This document shows positions 1-6,934 of a stretch of DNA of 19,803 bases, piece by piece (positions within the stretch are counted from its first letter, which is position 1; each line of letters starts with the position of its first letter). Source of the stretch: JBICHM01 sp043101835 (GTDB lineage: Bacteria > Planctomycetota > Phycisphaerae > Phycisphaerales > UBA1924). The notes under the pieces are model-generated. The model did no database searches, was not told the DNA's origin, and was given only the letters and a program-made list of their open reading frames with translations. The stretch lies in the NCBI GenBank assembly GCA_043101835.1, contig JBICHM010000281.1:1-19803 (forward strand), written 5' to 3'. A program made the position numbers and the translations under genes.

Positions 1-1
1 C

Positions 2-310
2 GTGTACCTGCTGGCGTTCGAGCTCTCGAACGCCAGCGCCGGCCTGACGCCGAGCGAGCCGTATTACATCGTCTACAACTACAATCGCACGCAGACCGAG
101 CAGGACGAGGCCATCCAGTGGGTGCGCGACACGCTGCTGGCCACCGCGCCGACGCCCGACCTCAACGGCGACGGCGTGGTCGAAGGCGCGGACCTCGGCC
201 TGCTGCTCGGCGCCTGGGGCGCGTGCGCCGGCGCCTGCCCGGCCGACCTCAACGGCGACGGCGTGGTCGACGGCGCCGACCTCGGCCTGCTGCTGGGGGC
301 GTGGGGCTGA
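2..310 (+). CDS. C-terminal fragment of a secreted dockerin-repeat protein
   Basis: This is the 3' end of a gene whose start lies outside the window; the GTG at position 2 is probably an internal Val codon. The visible 102 residues begin with about 50 residues of unidentified domain (with PYYIVYNYNRT). Two copies of a short Ca-binding loop repeat follow (DLNGDGVVxGADLGLLLGAWG pattern), joined by the Cys-containing linker ACAGACPA, and the protein ends exactly at the second GAWG. The DxNxDGxxxxxD spacing is the EF-hand/dockerin type I loop. Terminal repeats of this kind are typical of exported proteins in Phycisphaerae (family knowledge), so the protein is probably secreted or cell-surface. 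The main catalytic or structural domain cannot be named. The next gene is convergent, 4 bp away. Confidence 0.8.
   Translation: MYLLAFELSNASAGLTPSEPYYIVYNYNRTQTEQDEAIQWVRDTLLATAPTPDLNGDGVVEGADLGLLLGAWGACAGACPADLNGDGVVDGADLGLLLGAWG
158..307 (+). repeat. Two near-identical 63-bp coding repeats (dockerin-like loops)
   Basis: Copies lie at 158-220 and 245-307, separated by 24 bp. By eye they differ at about 5 of 63 positions, four of them third-position changes that are silent and one giving Glu versus Asp. This suggests a recent internal duplication or gene conversion within the dockerin-like domain. Confidence 0.85.
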
Positions 311-314
311 TGCG

Positions 315-1280
315 CTAGCGGATGTCGACGACGATCTTCAGTTCGCCCGGCTCGTCGATGCGCTGGAAGGCGAGCGGAGCCTGCTCGAGCGCAACCCTGC
401 GCGTGATGAGACCCTCGACCGACACGCGTCCACGCGCGAGCAGATCGACCGCGCGTCCGATCGGCGCGCGCCGTGAGCCGAGGATCTCGATCTCGCGATC
501 GACGACGACGGCGAGATCGAGGGCTTCGTCAGGCGGCACGCCCTGGAGGACGAGCGTCCCGCGCGGACGAAGCATGCGCAGCGCCGTGCGCGCGCCGCGC
601 GCCGAAGCGGTGCAATCGATGACGACGTCCTGATCGGCGCGCTGGCCGGCCTCTTCGACGTGGCGCGCCGTGACCCCGAGTCGTTCGCACGCGTCGAGCG
701 CCGGCTTCGCGCCGCTGACAAGCCGGACGGAGGCGTTGATGCCGGCGACAACTTGCGCGGTGAGCACCGCCTCCGCGCCGGCGCCGAGCACCGTGACGAA
801 CGCGCCGTCGCGCCCCGCGATGCGCTCGGCCGCCTGCACCGCGGCGCTGATCGCCACCGCGAAGACGCCCGCGTCGTCGGGCACGCTCTCGGGGAGCGGC
901 GCAAGATTGGATGCCGGAACGACGACCCACTCGGCCAGCGCGCCGTCGCGCCCGTCAACGCCGATCACCTTGCGCGAGCGGCAATGCAGCGCGAGGCCCG
1001 AGCGGCACATATCGCAGGCGCCGCAGACCACGTCCGGTGCACACGCGACGCGCCGTCCCACGATCGACGGCGCATGCTGCCCTTCCACGTGCTCGACCAC
1101 ACCCACGAACTCGTGCCCGAGGACGCGCGGCGATTTCTCAGGGTTGCCGAGCCCTGCCCGATCGAGCGCCGAAAGCCCGACGACCACCGGGCGCACGAGC
1201 GCCTCGCCGGGACCCGGTCGCGGGGCGGCGCGATCGCGGTCGATGCGCACCTGCGTTCCGTCGAGCACACAGGCGCGCAT
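315..1280 (-). CDS. Medium-chain dehydrogenase/reductase (zinc alcohol dehydrogenase-like), catalytic zinc site degenerate
   Basis: A 321-aa protein of the MDR superfamily. The N-terminal GroES-like domain carries the GHEFVG motif (about 55-60) and a complete structural-zinc knuckle, C86-x2-C89-x2-C92-x7-C100. A Rossmann domain follows, with VLGAGAE near 164-170. Two usual catalytic-zinc ligands appear absent: the Cys of the common G-[IV]-C-x-[TS]-D motif aligns with Ser37 (GLSALD), and the Glu of the EPL motif aligns with Val142 (FAVAIS). His56 and Glu57 are kept. It may therefore be a non-zinc reductase or have a shifted substrate; none can be named. The ATG at 1280 overlaps the TGA of the upstream lipoprotein gene by one base (TGATG), so translation is probably coupled. 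Confidence 0.85.
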   Translation of the reverse strand: MRACVLDGTQVRIDRDRAAPRPGPGEALVRPVVVGLSALDRAGLGNPEKSPRVLGHEFVGVVEHVEGQHAPSIVGRRVACAPDVVCGACDMCRSGLALHCRSRKVIGVDGRDGALAEWVVVPASNLAPLPESVPDDAGVFAVAISAAVQAAERIAGRDGAFVTVLGAGAEAVLTAQVVAGINASVRLVSGAKPALDACERLGVTARHVEEAGQRADQDVVIDCTASARGARTALRMLRPRGTLVLQGVPPDEALDLAVVVDREIEILGSRRAPIGRAVDLLARGRVSVEGLITRRVALEQAPLAFQRIDEPGELKIVVDIR

Positions 1281-2137
1281 CAGCCCGGCCCGCCTCCCGC
1301 CGCCGGCTGTTCGGGCTCGACCCCGACCGGCTGCGAAGCGATCTCATTCGGCGGCGTGCGCCAGGGGAGGATCTTTTCGGTGAACGTGGGATCGCGCTGG
1401 AAGACCGGATACTCGTAGGGGGCGCCGTCGGCGAAGAGGTCCTGCGTGTCGCCGACCCAGGCGAGCCACGCTGCGGTCTCCAGGCCGAAGTCCTGTCCGG
1501 TCAGGGTCGTGAGCGAAGCGACCGCGGCGTCGTTCACGCGCAGCAGCCTGTCCTGCAGCGCACCGATCAGACCCTGCACGACGCGGAACTGCTGGTATTG
1601 CCCGAGGGCGGTCGCCGCGAGCGCGCGAACATCGCCGTCCTCCTCGCGCGCAACGTCAACGGCGCGGAGCAGCGTCTCGACGACGTTCGGATCGTGGATG
1701 CGCTGCAGCGCTCGCGCCGCTTCGCGCCGAACGAGCACCGACTGATCGCGCTCAAGCGCCGTGGCGAGCGCCGGCGCGTCCTCGACGCGCCCGTGCAGCG
1801 AGAGCGCACGAGCCGCGGCGGCGCGGACGCCGGCGTCCTCGTCGTCGAGCGAGATGCGATAGAGATTCAGATACACCCGCTCGCCGCCGAAATACGCGCC
1901 GGCGAGCGTCAGGATGCCGCGCTGTCGCTTATCAGGGTCGAAGGGATCGGTGGCCCAGGCGGCGACCTCGGCGGGCGAGGGCGGCGCGAAGACCTCCAGG
2001 ATGCTCTCGCCCTGGCCGCGCTGGCTGCCGCCGACGAGATTGTCGTTGTCGGCGCAGCCGATCAGGCCGCCCGGCGCACAGAGGCCGACGAGCGCAAGCA
2101 TGCGCAGACACGGGATGGATCGTTGCAGCCGGATCAC
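1280..2137 (-). CDS. HEAT-repeat lipoprotein
   Basis: A 285-aa protein starting at GTG 2137. The N-terminus is basic, followed by a hydrophobic stretch and a lipobox (LIGC, Cys28), so it should be a lipidated envelope protein. Residues about 80-210 form Ala/Leu/Arg-rich helical pairs such as DAGVRAAAARAL and SVLVRREAARAL. These are HEAT/PBS-lyase-type repeats, usually protein-interaction scaffolds. The C-terminus is Pro/Gly-rich and low complexity. It lies immediately upstream of, and overlaps, the MDR gene, forming a two-gene operon. A TATATT box on the minus strand (2152-2147) ends only 9 nt before the GTG and no Shine-Dalgarno sequence is visible, so the mRNA may be nearly leaderless. An alternative start is the ATG at 2101, which would still keep the lipobox but lose the basic n-region. 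The partner protein is unknown. Confidence 0.8.
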   Translation of the reverse strand: MIRLQRSIPCLRMLALVGLCAPGGLIGCADNDNLVGGSQRGQGESILEVFAPPSPAEVAAWATDPFDPDKRQRGILTLAGAYFGGERVYLNLYRISLDDEDAGVRAAAARALSLHGRVEDAPALATALERDQSVLVRREAARALQRIHDPNVVETLLRAVDVAREEDGDVRALAATALGQYQQFRVVQGLIGALQDRLLRVNDAAVASLTTLTGQDFGLETAAWLAWVGDTQDLFADGAPYEYPVFQRDPTFTEKILPWRTPPNEIASQPVGVEPEQPAAGGGPG

Positions 2138-2193
2138 GCGCCCACGAATATAGCCGCACGACGCCCGGACACACGCTGGAGCGCCCCCCGATC
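2138..2193. promoter_or_regulatory. Divergent intergenic region with a shared AT-rich core
   Basis: This 56-bp gap separates the minus-strand lipoprotein gene from the plus-strand sirtuin gene. Its only AT-rich patch is GAATATAG (2146-2153). Read on the minus strand it gives TATATT, a plausible -10 box for the lipoprotein gene; on the plus strand it gives TATAGC for the sirtuin gene. No clear -35 box was found for either. Confidence 0.4.
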
Positions 2194-2958
2194 ATGCCGA
2201 CCACCGCCCCACCCCCGCCCAGCGATCTGGTCGATGCGCTCGGCGCGGCTGAGCGCATCTGTGTCTTGACCGGCGCCGGGGTGTCGGCCGAGAGCGGCGT
2301 GCCCACCTTCCGCGACGCGCGGACCGGCCTCTGGGCGCGATACGACCCCATGGAACTGGCCACGCCGGAGGCATTCGAGCGTGACCCGGCGCTGGTGACC
2401 CGCTGGTACGACGGGCGCCGCACCGCCCTCCGCGCCTGTACACCGAACCCGGGGCACGATGCGCTGGCGCGCCTCGAGCGAGCGCAGACCGATCGGGGGC
2501 GCGTCTTCACCCTCGCGACGCAGAATGTGGACCGCCTGCACCAGCGTGCGGGAAGCCGGCGCGTGCTGGAGTTGCACGGCTCGATCTGGGAGTGGTGGTG
2601 CGTCGCCTGCGCGGCGTCCTATGAGGAGCGTGGCGAATCGTTCGGCGAGCACCCGCCGCGCTGCGCCTGCGGCGGGCTGCGCAGGCCGGGCGTGGTGTGG
2701 TTCGGCGAAGTCCTTCCGACCGACGCCATCGAGGGCGCCGCGGCGGCGGCGCAGGCCTGCGACCTCTTCCTTGTGATCGGCACGAGTTCGCTCGTCTACC
2801 CCGCGGCCGGGCTCGCCTCGCTCGCGCAGGCGTCGGGCGCAAAGGTCGTGGAGATCAACTCCGACGCGACGCCCCTGACCGAGTCGGCGGACTGGTCGAT
2901 CCGCGCTCGCTCCGGCGCGTTCCTGCCGGCGCTCGTCGATCGCGCGTTCCCCGATTGA
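2194..2958 (+). CDS. cobB: SIR2-family NAD-dependent protein deacylase (sirtuin)
   Basis: A 254-aa protein, the normal length for a bacterial sirtuin. It removes acyl groups from lysine side chains using NAD+. Visible motifs are the NAD-binding GAGVSAESGVPTFRD (27-41), TQNVD (109-113), the catalytic His128 in LHGS, and four zinc-binding Cys (C136, C139, C156, C158). The second pair is spaced C-x-C rather than the usual C-x2-C. Tyr72 and Arg75 in WYDGRR match the YxxR motif of class III sirtuins (SIRT5, E. coli CobB), which suggests acceptance of succinyl or malonyl groups. GTSSLVYPAAG and EINSD toward the C-terminus complete the NAD pocket. The gene is probably monocistronic: it diverges from the lipoprotein operon and converges on the next gene across 11 bp. 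The symbol reflects family, not proven orthology. Confidence 0.93.
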   Translation: MPTTAPPPPSDLVDALGAAERICVLTGAGVSAESGVPTFRDARTGLWARYDPMELATPEAFERDPALVTRWYDGRRTALRACTPNPGHDALARLERAQTDRGRVFTLATQNVDRLHQRAGSRRVLELHGSIWEWWCVACAASYEERGESFGEHPPRCACGGLRRPGVVWFGEVLPTDAIEGAAAAAQACDLFLVIGTSSLVYPAAGLASLAQASGAKVVEINSDATPLTESADWSIRARSGAFLPALVDRAFPD

Positions 2959-2969
2959 TCCCGTCCGGA

Positions 2970-3755
2970 TCAGCCGGTGACCGCGGACTGGGGTTCGAGC
3001 GATTCGACGCCGATCGACTTACGCGCCCGCGCGATTCGTTCGAGCAGGCTCGGCGCCTGCGCGGGGTCAGCGGGATCCTCGCGGCGCATGTGCCGCTCGA
3101 TGTAGACCCGCTCTGCGCGCGTGCGCTCGCGGAGCCACACGAAGGCGTCGATCTGGTCCTGGTCGCGCTGGGCGCCGGCCGTCTGCATGCCCGCCCAGAG
3201 CGCCGACTGCGCCTCGGCGAGCATGTGGTAGATTTCGCTGACCTGCTCCTCAGGAATGCCGGAGCGCTCCTGAATGGCGTCGCAGAGTTCGGTGGCGCCG
3301 GAGAGCGCCTCGTAGACGAGGGCGAGCTGCTCGTAGATGGCGTCGGCCGCGTCAGCGCTCTGCTGGAGCATCCAGAGCCAGCAGCCGCGCATCTCGCGCG
3401 CCCTGGCGATGAGGTCCATGTCGGCGGCTCGAAGCGCATCGTCGCCGGCCTCGCCGTCGCGCTGGTGCTCGCGCCGGCGCAGCACCCAGCGGCACGCCTC
3501 GGCCTTCAGTCGCGAGCGACTCGCAACGAGCGAGAGTTCGATGGGCGTGCGATCGGCGCCGTCGTTCGCGTCCGTCGCGGCGTCGTGGAGCCACGAGGCA
3601 AGCGTTCGCATGGCGTCTCGCACGCGCGGATCGCGCCCGGCGGCGTCTTGCAGCGCTGACCCGACCCGCAACCACGCGTCGGCGACGCTCCCATGCGCGC
3701 CCGCGCGGCTTCGCGATGCGCCCTGATGCGCATCGTCGTGATTCAACTGGGACAT
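2970..3755 (-). CDS. Hypothetical helix-rich protein
   Basis: A 261-aa protein starting at the ATG at 3755. This start has GAGGGGG about 5 nt upstream and is preferred to the open frame's longer extension to 3803. Family not recognised. There is no signal peptide or membrane segment. Composition is rich in Ala, Arg, Glu, Asp and Gln with long amphipathic stretches, suggesting an all-helical cytosolic protein. Trp residues cluster in MRGCWLWMLQQ and FVWLRERT. The N-terminus is polar and His/Ser-rich and probably disordered. It is followed convergently by the sirtuin gene and lies 135 bp downstream of rsmD on the same strand, so it could be co-transcribed with rsmD, although that spacing leaves room for its own promoter. 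Codon use resembles neighbouring genes, which supports it being real. Confidence 0.75.
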   Translation of the reverse strand: MSQLNHDDAHQGASRSRAGAHGSVADAWLRVGSALQDAAGRDPRVRDAMRTLASWLHDAATDANDGADRTPIELSLVASRSRLKAEACRWVLRRREHQRDGEAGDDALRAADMDLIARAREMRGCWLWMLQQSADAADAIYEQLALVYEALSGATELCDAIQERSGIPEEQVSEIYHMLAEAQSALWAGMQTAGAQRDQDQIDAFVWLRERTRAERVYIERHMRREDPADPAQAPSLLERIARARKSIGVESLEPQSAVTG

Positions 3756-3890
3756 CCCTACCCCCTCGGAAGTACACATTGGCTTCCCCGGCTCCTCATA
3801 CAACTCGGGCTGCCGACGGCTGCCGTTCTCCCTGCCCTTTTCCTCACTTCGAGCGCGACCCCGCGCCGGTTCCGTCGCGCGCCGCGCTGT
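3756..3890 (-). other. Intergenic region between rsmD and the hypothetical gene
   Basis: 135 bp between two minus-strand genes. Apart from the Shine-Dalgarno-like GAGGGGG just upstream of 3755, no convincing promoter, terminator or repeat is visible. Confidence 0.4.
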
Positions 3891-4481
3891 TCAGCCTCCG
3901 TTCGGCGTCCCCGGCGCCCGCATGTAGAGGTGCAGCGCCATCCCCCCGTACTCGTGGGTCTCCGGTCCCGCGGCGCCGGGGAGCGCCAGCTCGGCGCCCC
4001 GCAGCGGCCAGGGCGTGCGGACAACGGCGAAGCCCGCCGGATCGAGTCGCGCCACGACCTGTTCGACCTGCGCGAGCACGCGCCGGCGGCGCGCCCCATC
4101 CTGCATGAGCACATAGGGCGGGTCGAAGAAGGCAAGGTGCACCGGCGACGGGCACCGGGCAAGGGCGCCGGCCCCGAGGGCGTCGCCGACGACCACCTCG
4201 CACCGGTCGGCAACGCCGAAGGCGTCGATGTTCCTGCGCAGCGCCGCGGCGACGCGCTTGTCCTTCTCGACCATGACGACGCGCGCGGCGCCGCGACTGA
4301 CCGCCTCGAGTCCCATCGTCCCAACTCCGGCGAAGGCGTCGAAGACGGTCGCGTCCTCGAAGTGCCCGCGCAGGATGTTGCAGAGAGCCTCCTTGACGCG
4401 GTCGGGCATCGGGCGCGACGCTGCGGTGTCGGGCGGCCCCTCGAGGAGCCGTCGCTTCAGTTCGCCGCCGGTGATGCGCAT
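3891..4481 (-). CDS. rsmD: 16S rRNA (guanine(966)-N(2))-methyltransferase RsmD
   Basis: A 196-aa SAM-dependent methyltransferase of the usual family length, expected to methylate G966 of 16S rRNA during 30S assembly. The start at ATG 4481 gives the family N-terminus MRITGGELKRR; the frame stays open further upstream but overlaps the divergent plus-strand gene and looks non-coding. Motifs: RPMPDRVKEALCNIL (23-37), the SAM-binding loop VFDAFAGVGTMGLEA (46-60), the acidic residue E72 after beta-2, and the catalytic DPPY at 120-123. It is divergent from the AhpD-like gene at 4545 with a 63-bp shared control region. In many bacteria rsmD neighbours coaD; that is not the case here. Confidence 0.93.
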   Translation of the reverse strand: MRITGGELKRRLLEGPPDTAASRPMPDRVKEALCNILRGHFEDATVFDAFAGVGTMGLEAVSRGAARVVMVEKDKRVAAALRRNIDAFGVADRCEVVVGDALGAGALARCPSPVHLAFFDPPYVLMQDGARRRRVLAQVEQVVARLDPAGFAVVRTPWPLRGAELALPGAAGPETHEYGGMALHLYMRAPGTPNGG

Positions 4482-4544
4482 GGGGCGATCGAAGGCGACC
4501 GGAACAGGATCGTCAAGGCTGGCGTTCGCCGGCAGGAGGCCCTC
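4482..4544. promoter_or_regulatory. Divergent control region between rsmD and the CxxC protein gene
   Basis: This 63-bp region must serve both genes. A strong Shine-Dalgarno AGGAGG (4534-4539) sits 5 nt before ATG 4545. No clear -35/-10 pair was identified. Confidence 0.4.
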
Positions 4545-5129
4545 ATGACCTGGATTGAGACGATCGAGCCCAACAACGCCGAGGGACGGCTTCGGGCGCT
4601 CTACGCGCGCGTCAGCAACCCCGACGGCACGGTGGATCGGGTCATGCAGATCCACTCGCTGAGCCCCGATTCGCTGCACGGGCACTTCGAGGTGTACGTC
4701 GCGGCCATGCACCGGGCCTCTCCGCTGTCGCGAGCCGAGCGGGAGCTGGTCGGCGCGTTCGTCAGCCAGCTCAACGGCTGCGAGTACTGCCTGCAGCACC
4801 ACGCGGCGGGCCTTCGCCGGCTGCTGCCTGCCGAGCGGGCTTCCGTGGCTGATGCGCTCGCCGACGGTCGCGACCCGCGCGCCCGGCCATCGGTCGTCTC
4901 CGAGCGCGAGGCCGCGATGCTGGCCTACGCGGAGCGCCTAACGCGATCCCCGGGCGAGGCGGCGCTCTCGTGGGTGGAGGACCTCCGGGTCGCCGGGCTG
5001 ACGGATCGGGAGATCCTCGACCTGGCCTGCGTGGTCGGCTACTTCTGCTACGCCAACCGGGTGGTGCTGGGCCTTGGCGTGCGCCTGGAGGACGAGGGCG
5101 TGGGGCAGCACCCCACGCTGCCGGATTGA
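4545..5129 (+). CDS. AhpD/carboxymuconolactone decarboxylase-like peroxidase-related protein
   Basis: A 194-aa protein with the AhpD-type redox motif E67-x11-C79-x2-C82-x3-H86 (GCEYCLQHH). In AhpD this Cys pair, with Glu and His, performs thiol-disulfide exchange that supports peroxide reduction. Overall length and the motif positions match the 'uncharacterized peroxidase-related enzyme' branch rather than classical AhpD or decarboxylases. The protein is all-helical and has no signal peptide, so it is cytoplasmic. The start is fixed by AGGAGG at 4534-4539; the frame stays open far upstream but without coding character. It lies upstream of metK in the same orientation with a 146-bp gap holding a separate promoter candidate, so it is probably an independent unit. 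Partner and substrate are not inferable. Confidence 0.87.
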   Translation: MTWIETIEPNNAEGRLRALYARVSNPDGTVDRVMQIHSLSPDSLHGHFEVYVAAMHRASPLSRAERELVGAFVSQLNGCEYCLQHHAAGLRRLLPAERASVADALADGRDPRARPSVVSEREAAMLAYAERLTRSPGEAALSWVEDLRVAGLTDREILDLACVVGYFCYANRVVLGLGVRLEDEGVGQHPTLPD

Positions 5130-5154
5130 CCCCCTGAGCCGGGGCGTCCACCGG

Positions 5155-5183
5155 TTGTGCGGGGCGTGCGCGGCCCATACAGT
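5155..5183 (+). promoter_or_regulatory. Candidate sigma70-type promoter of metK
   Basis: TTGTGC (5155-5160) and TACAGT (5178-5183) are separated by exactly 17 bp. They match 3/6 and 4/6 of the TTGACA/TATAAT consensus. Transcription would start near 5190, giving a leader of about 86 nt. This is a by-eye match only. Confidence 0.45.
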
Positions 5184-5197
5184 CGCCGACTCGCATC

Positions 5198-5227
5198 GCC
5201 CGGCGCCGGGGAGGAGCCTCGCCGGGC
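5198..5227 (+). promoter_or_regulatory. Hairpin in the metK leader
   Basis: GCCCGGC (5198-5204) pairs perfectly with GCCGGGC (5221-5227). Inside it GAG (5211-5213) can pair with CTC (5218-5220), leaving a 6-nt bulge (5205-5210). No T-run follows, so it is not a typical terminator. It does not match any SAM riboswitch class I could recall. Confidence 0.4.
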
Positions 5228-5275
5228 TGCACGCACCACCCATCGGGACGCACGAGCCCGCGGAGCTAGACGACG

Positions 5276-6445
5276 ATGAACGAGGGCCTGTTCACCTCCG
5301 AGTCGGTGTCCATGGGGCACCCGGACAAGGTCGCCGACCAGATCTCCGACGCCATCCTCGACGCGATGCTCGCGCAGGACCCCAAGTCGCGCGTCGCCAT
5401 GGAGACGATGGTCTCCACCGGCATGGCGGTCGTCGCCGGCGAGGTGACGAGCGAAGCCTATGTCGAGATTCCCCAGATCATCCGCGAGACGGTCAAGGAG
5501 ATCGGCTACACCGAGCCGGCGATGGCCTTCGACTACGAGACCTGCGCGGTGCTCACCAGCATCAAGCAGCAGGCGCCGGAGATCGCCATGGGCGTCGACA
5601 CCGGCGGCGCCGGCGACCAGGGCATGATGTTCGGCTACGCCTGCCGCGAGACCGACCCGCTCGACGCCGATGCGCTCATGCCGATGCCCATCTTCATCGC
5701 CCACCGCCTCGTGGAGCGCCAGGCGAAGGTGCGCGTCGACAAGACTATCGAGGGCCTGCGCCCCGACGCCAAGAGCCAGGTGACCCTCGCCTACGAGAAC
5801 GGCAAGCCGACGCGCGTCGAGACGGTCGTCCTCTCGACCCAGCACGCGCCGAAGTGGACCGGCAAGGCGCAGCAGGCGGAGCTGAAGCAGCAGGTCATCG
5901 AGCACATCCTCAAGCCCGTGCTCGCCGACATGTGGCGCGACGACATCACCGTGCATGTGAACCCGACCGGCGGCTTCGAGCTCGGCGGGCCCCACGGCGA
6001 TGTCGGCCTCACCGGGCGCAAGATCATCGTCGACACCTACGGCGGCATGGGCCGCCACGGCGGCGGCGCCTTCAGCGGCAAGGACCCGACGAAGGTCGAT
6101 CGCTCCGCGGCGTACATGGCGCGCTATGTCGCCAAGAACATCGTGGCCGCGGGCCTCGCCGACCGCTGCGAGGTGCAGCTCTCCTACGCCATCGGCGTCG
6201 CCGAGCCCACGAGCGTGCTCGTGGACACCTTCGGCACCGCGAATGTCGATCCGGCGAAGATCTCGAAGGCCGTGCGCAATCACTTCCAGCTGACGCCCAG
6301 CGGAATCATCGAGTCGCTCGGCCTGCGCAACCCGATCTACCGCACGACCGCGCGCCACGGCCACTTCGGGCGCAAGCCCGGCGACGGGACCTTCCTCTGG
6401 GAGCGCACCGACAAGGCCGAGGCGCTCAAGAAATCCTGCTCCTGA
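5276..6445 (+). CDS. metK: S-adenosylmethionine synthetase (methionine adenosyltransferase)
   Basis: A 389-aa protein of normal MetK length that makes S-adenosylmethionine from methionine and ATP; it is cytoplasmic and usually a tetramer. Diagnostic motifs are the N-terminal TSESVSMGHPDKVADQISD with the catalytic His, GAGDQG (111-116), the P-loop-like GGGAFSGKD (262-270), and the closing domain with RNPIYRTTARHGHFGR. The ATG at 5276 is preceded by GGAG (5262-5265). It supplies the methyl donor for enzymes such as RsmD nearby, though no operon link exists. A candidate promoter and leader hairpin lie upstream. It converges on the next gene with only 6 bp between the stop codons. Confidence 0.98.
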   Translation: MNEGLFTSESVSMGHPDKVADQISDAILDAMLAQDPKSRVAMETMVSTGMAVVAGEVTSEAYVEIPQIIRETVKEIGYTEPAMAFDYETCAVLTSIKQQAPEIAMGVDTGGAGDQGMMFGYACRETDPLDADALMPMPIFIAHRLVERQAKVRVDKTIEGLRPDAKSQVTLAYENGKPTRVETVVLSTQHAPKWTGKAQQAELKQQVIEHILKPVLADMWRDDITVHVNPTGGFELGGPHGDVGLTGRKIIVDTYGGMGRHGGGAFSGKDPTKVDRSAAYMARYVAKNIVAAGLADRCEVQLSYAIGVAEPTSVLVDTFGTANVDPAKISKAVRNHFQLTPSGIIESLGLRNPIYRTTARHGHFGRKPGDGTFLWERTDKAEALKKSCS

Positions 6446-6451
6446 CGCGCC

Positions 6452-6934
6452 TCACGCGGCGTCGTTGCGGATGAAGCCCCGCCCCTCGACGAAACGGGCG
6501 TCCATCCCGTCCATCGGGTAGTGCGACTGCAACGCCTCGGCGAGCGCGCCGGGCGCGGTCAGCACGAAGTACGCCGGCGACTCGACATGCCGGATCGCAA
6601 ACCGCAGCGCGCGCGCAAGGTGGCTCGTCGTCGTCACGAAGACGACCTCGGAACCCTCGACGCGCAGCGGCATGAGGCGGAACTGCCAGGCCTGGCGACG
6701 GTCGATGAGCGCGAGCGCATCGGCTGTGGGGGCCTCGGCGCGCGGGTCGATCTGCTCGGCGAAGATGGCGTACTGCTCGGCCCAGGCGTCCTCGACCTCG
6801 GGCTCGCCGATGCCGAAGAGTTCCTCCGCGAGCGCGCCGAAGGCGCCGCCCCGCTCGAGCTGCTCGGTGAGAATCGCCTCGACCTGCTCCTCGGTCAGCA
6901 GGCCCTTGCGGACCATCAGTTCGCCGATGCGCAT
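6452..6934 (-). CDS. Stand-alone GspE N-terminal (MshEN-type) domain protein
   Basis: A 160-aa protein starting at ATG 6934 (GGGAG 6 nt upstream). Residues about 1-60, beginning MRIGELMVRKGLLTEEQVE, match the N-terminal helical domain of type II secretion/type IV pilus ATPases (GspE_N; c-di-GMP-binding MshEN in some). The rest, with VVFVTTTSHLARALRFAI, resembles the second half of that module. There is no ATPase domain: no Walker A is present and the protein ends in FIRNDAA. It could be an adaptor or c-di-GMP sensor for a pilus/secretion machine encoded elsewhere. A prepilin-like gene lies about 1.3 kb away but diverges and is not co-operonic. The frame is open upstream to 7723, but that part lies antisense to moxR and is not coding. 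Confidence 0.75.
   Translation of the reverse strand: MRIGELMVRKGLLTEEQVEAILTEQLERGGAFGALAEELFGIGEPEVEDAWAEQYAIFAEQIDPRAEAPTADALALIDRRQAWQFRLMPLRVEGSEVVFVTTTSHLARALRFAIRHVESPAYFVLTAPGALAEALQSHYPMDGMDARFVEGRGFIRNDAA

Noticed and set aside
5198..5227. Known SAM riboswitch before metK
   Set aside because: The leader is short and does not show the conserved helices or loops of the SAM or SAH riboswitch classes I can recall.
5048..6364. 438-codon minus-strand frame opposite metK
   Set aside because: metK on the plus strand is unambiguous; the antisense product is Val/His/Asp-rich filler.
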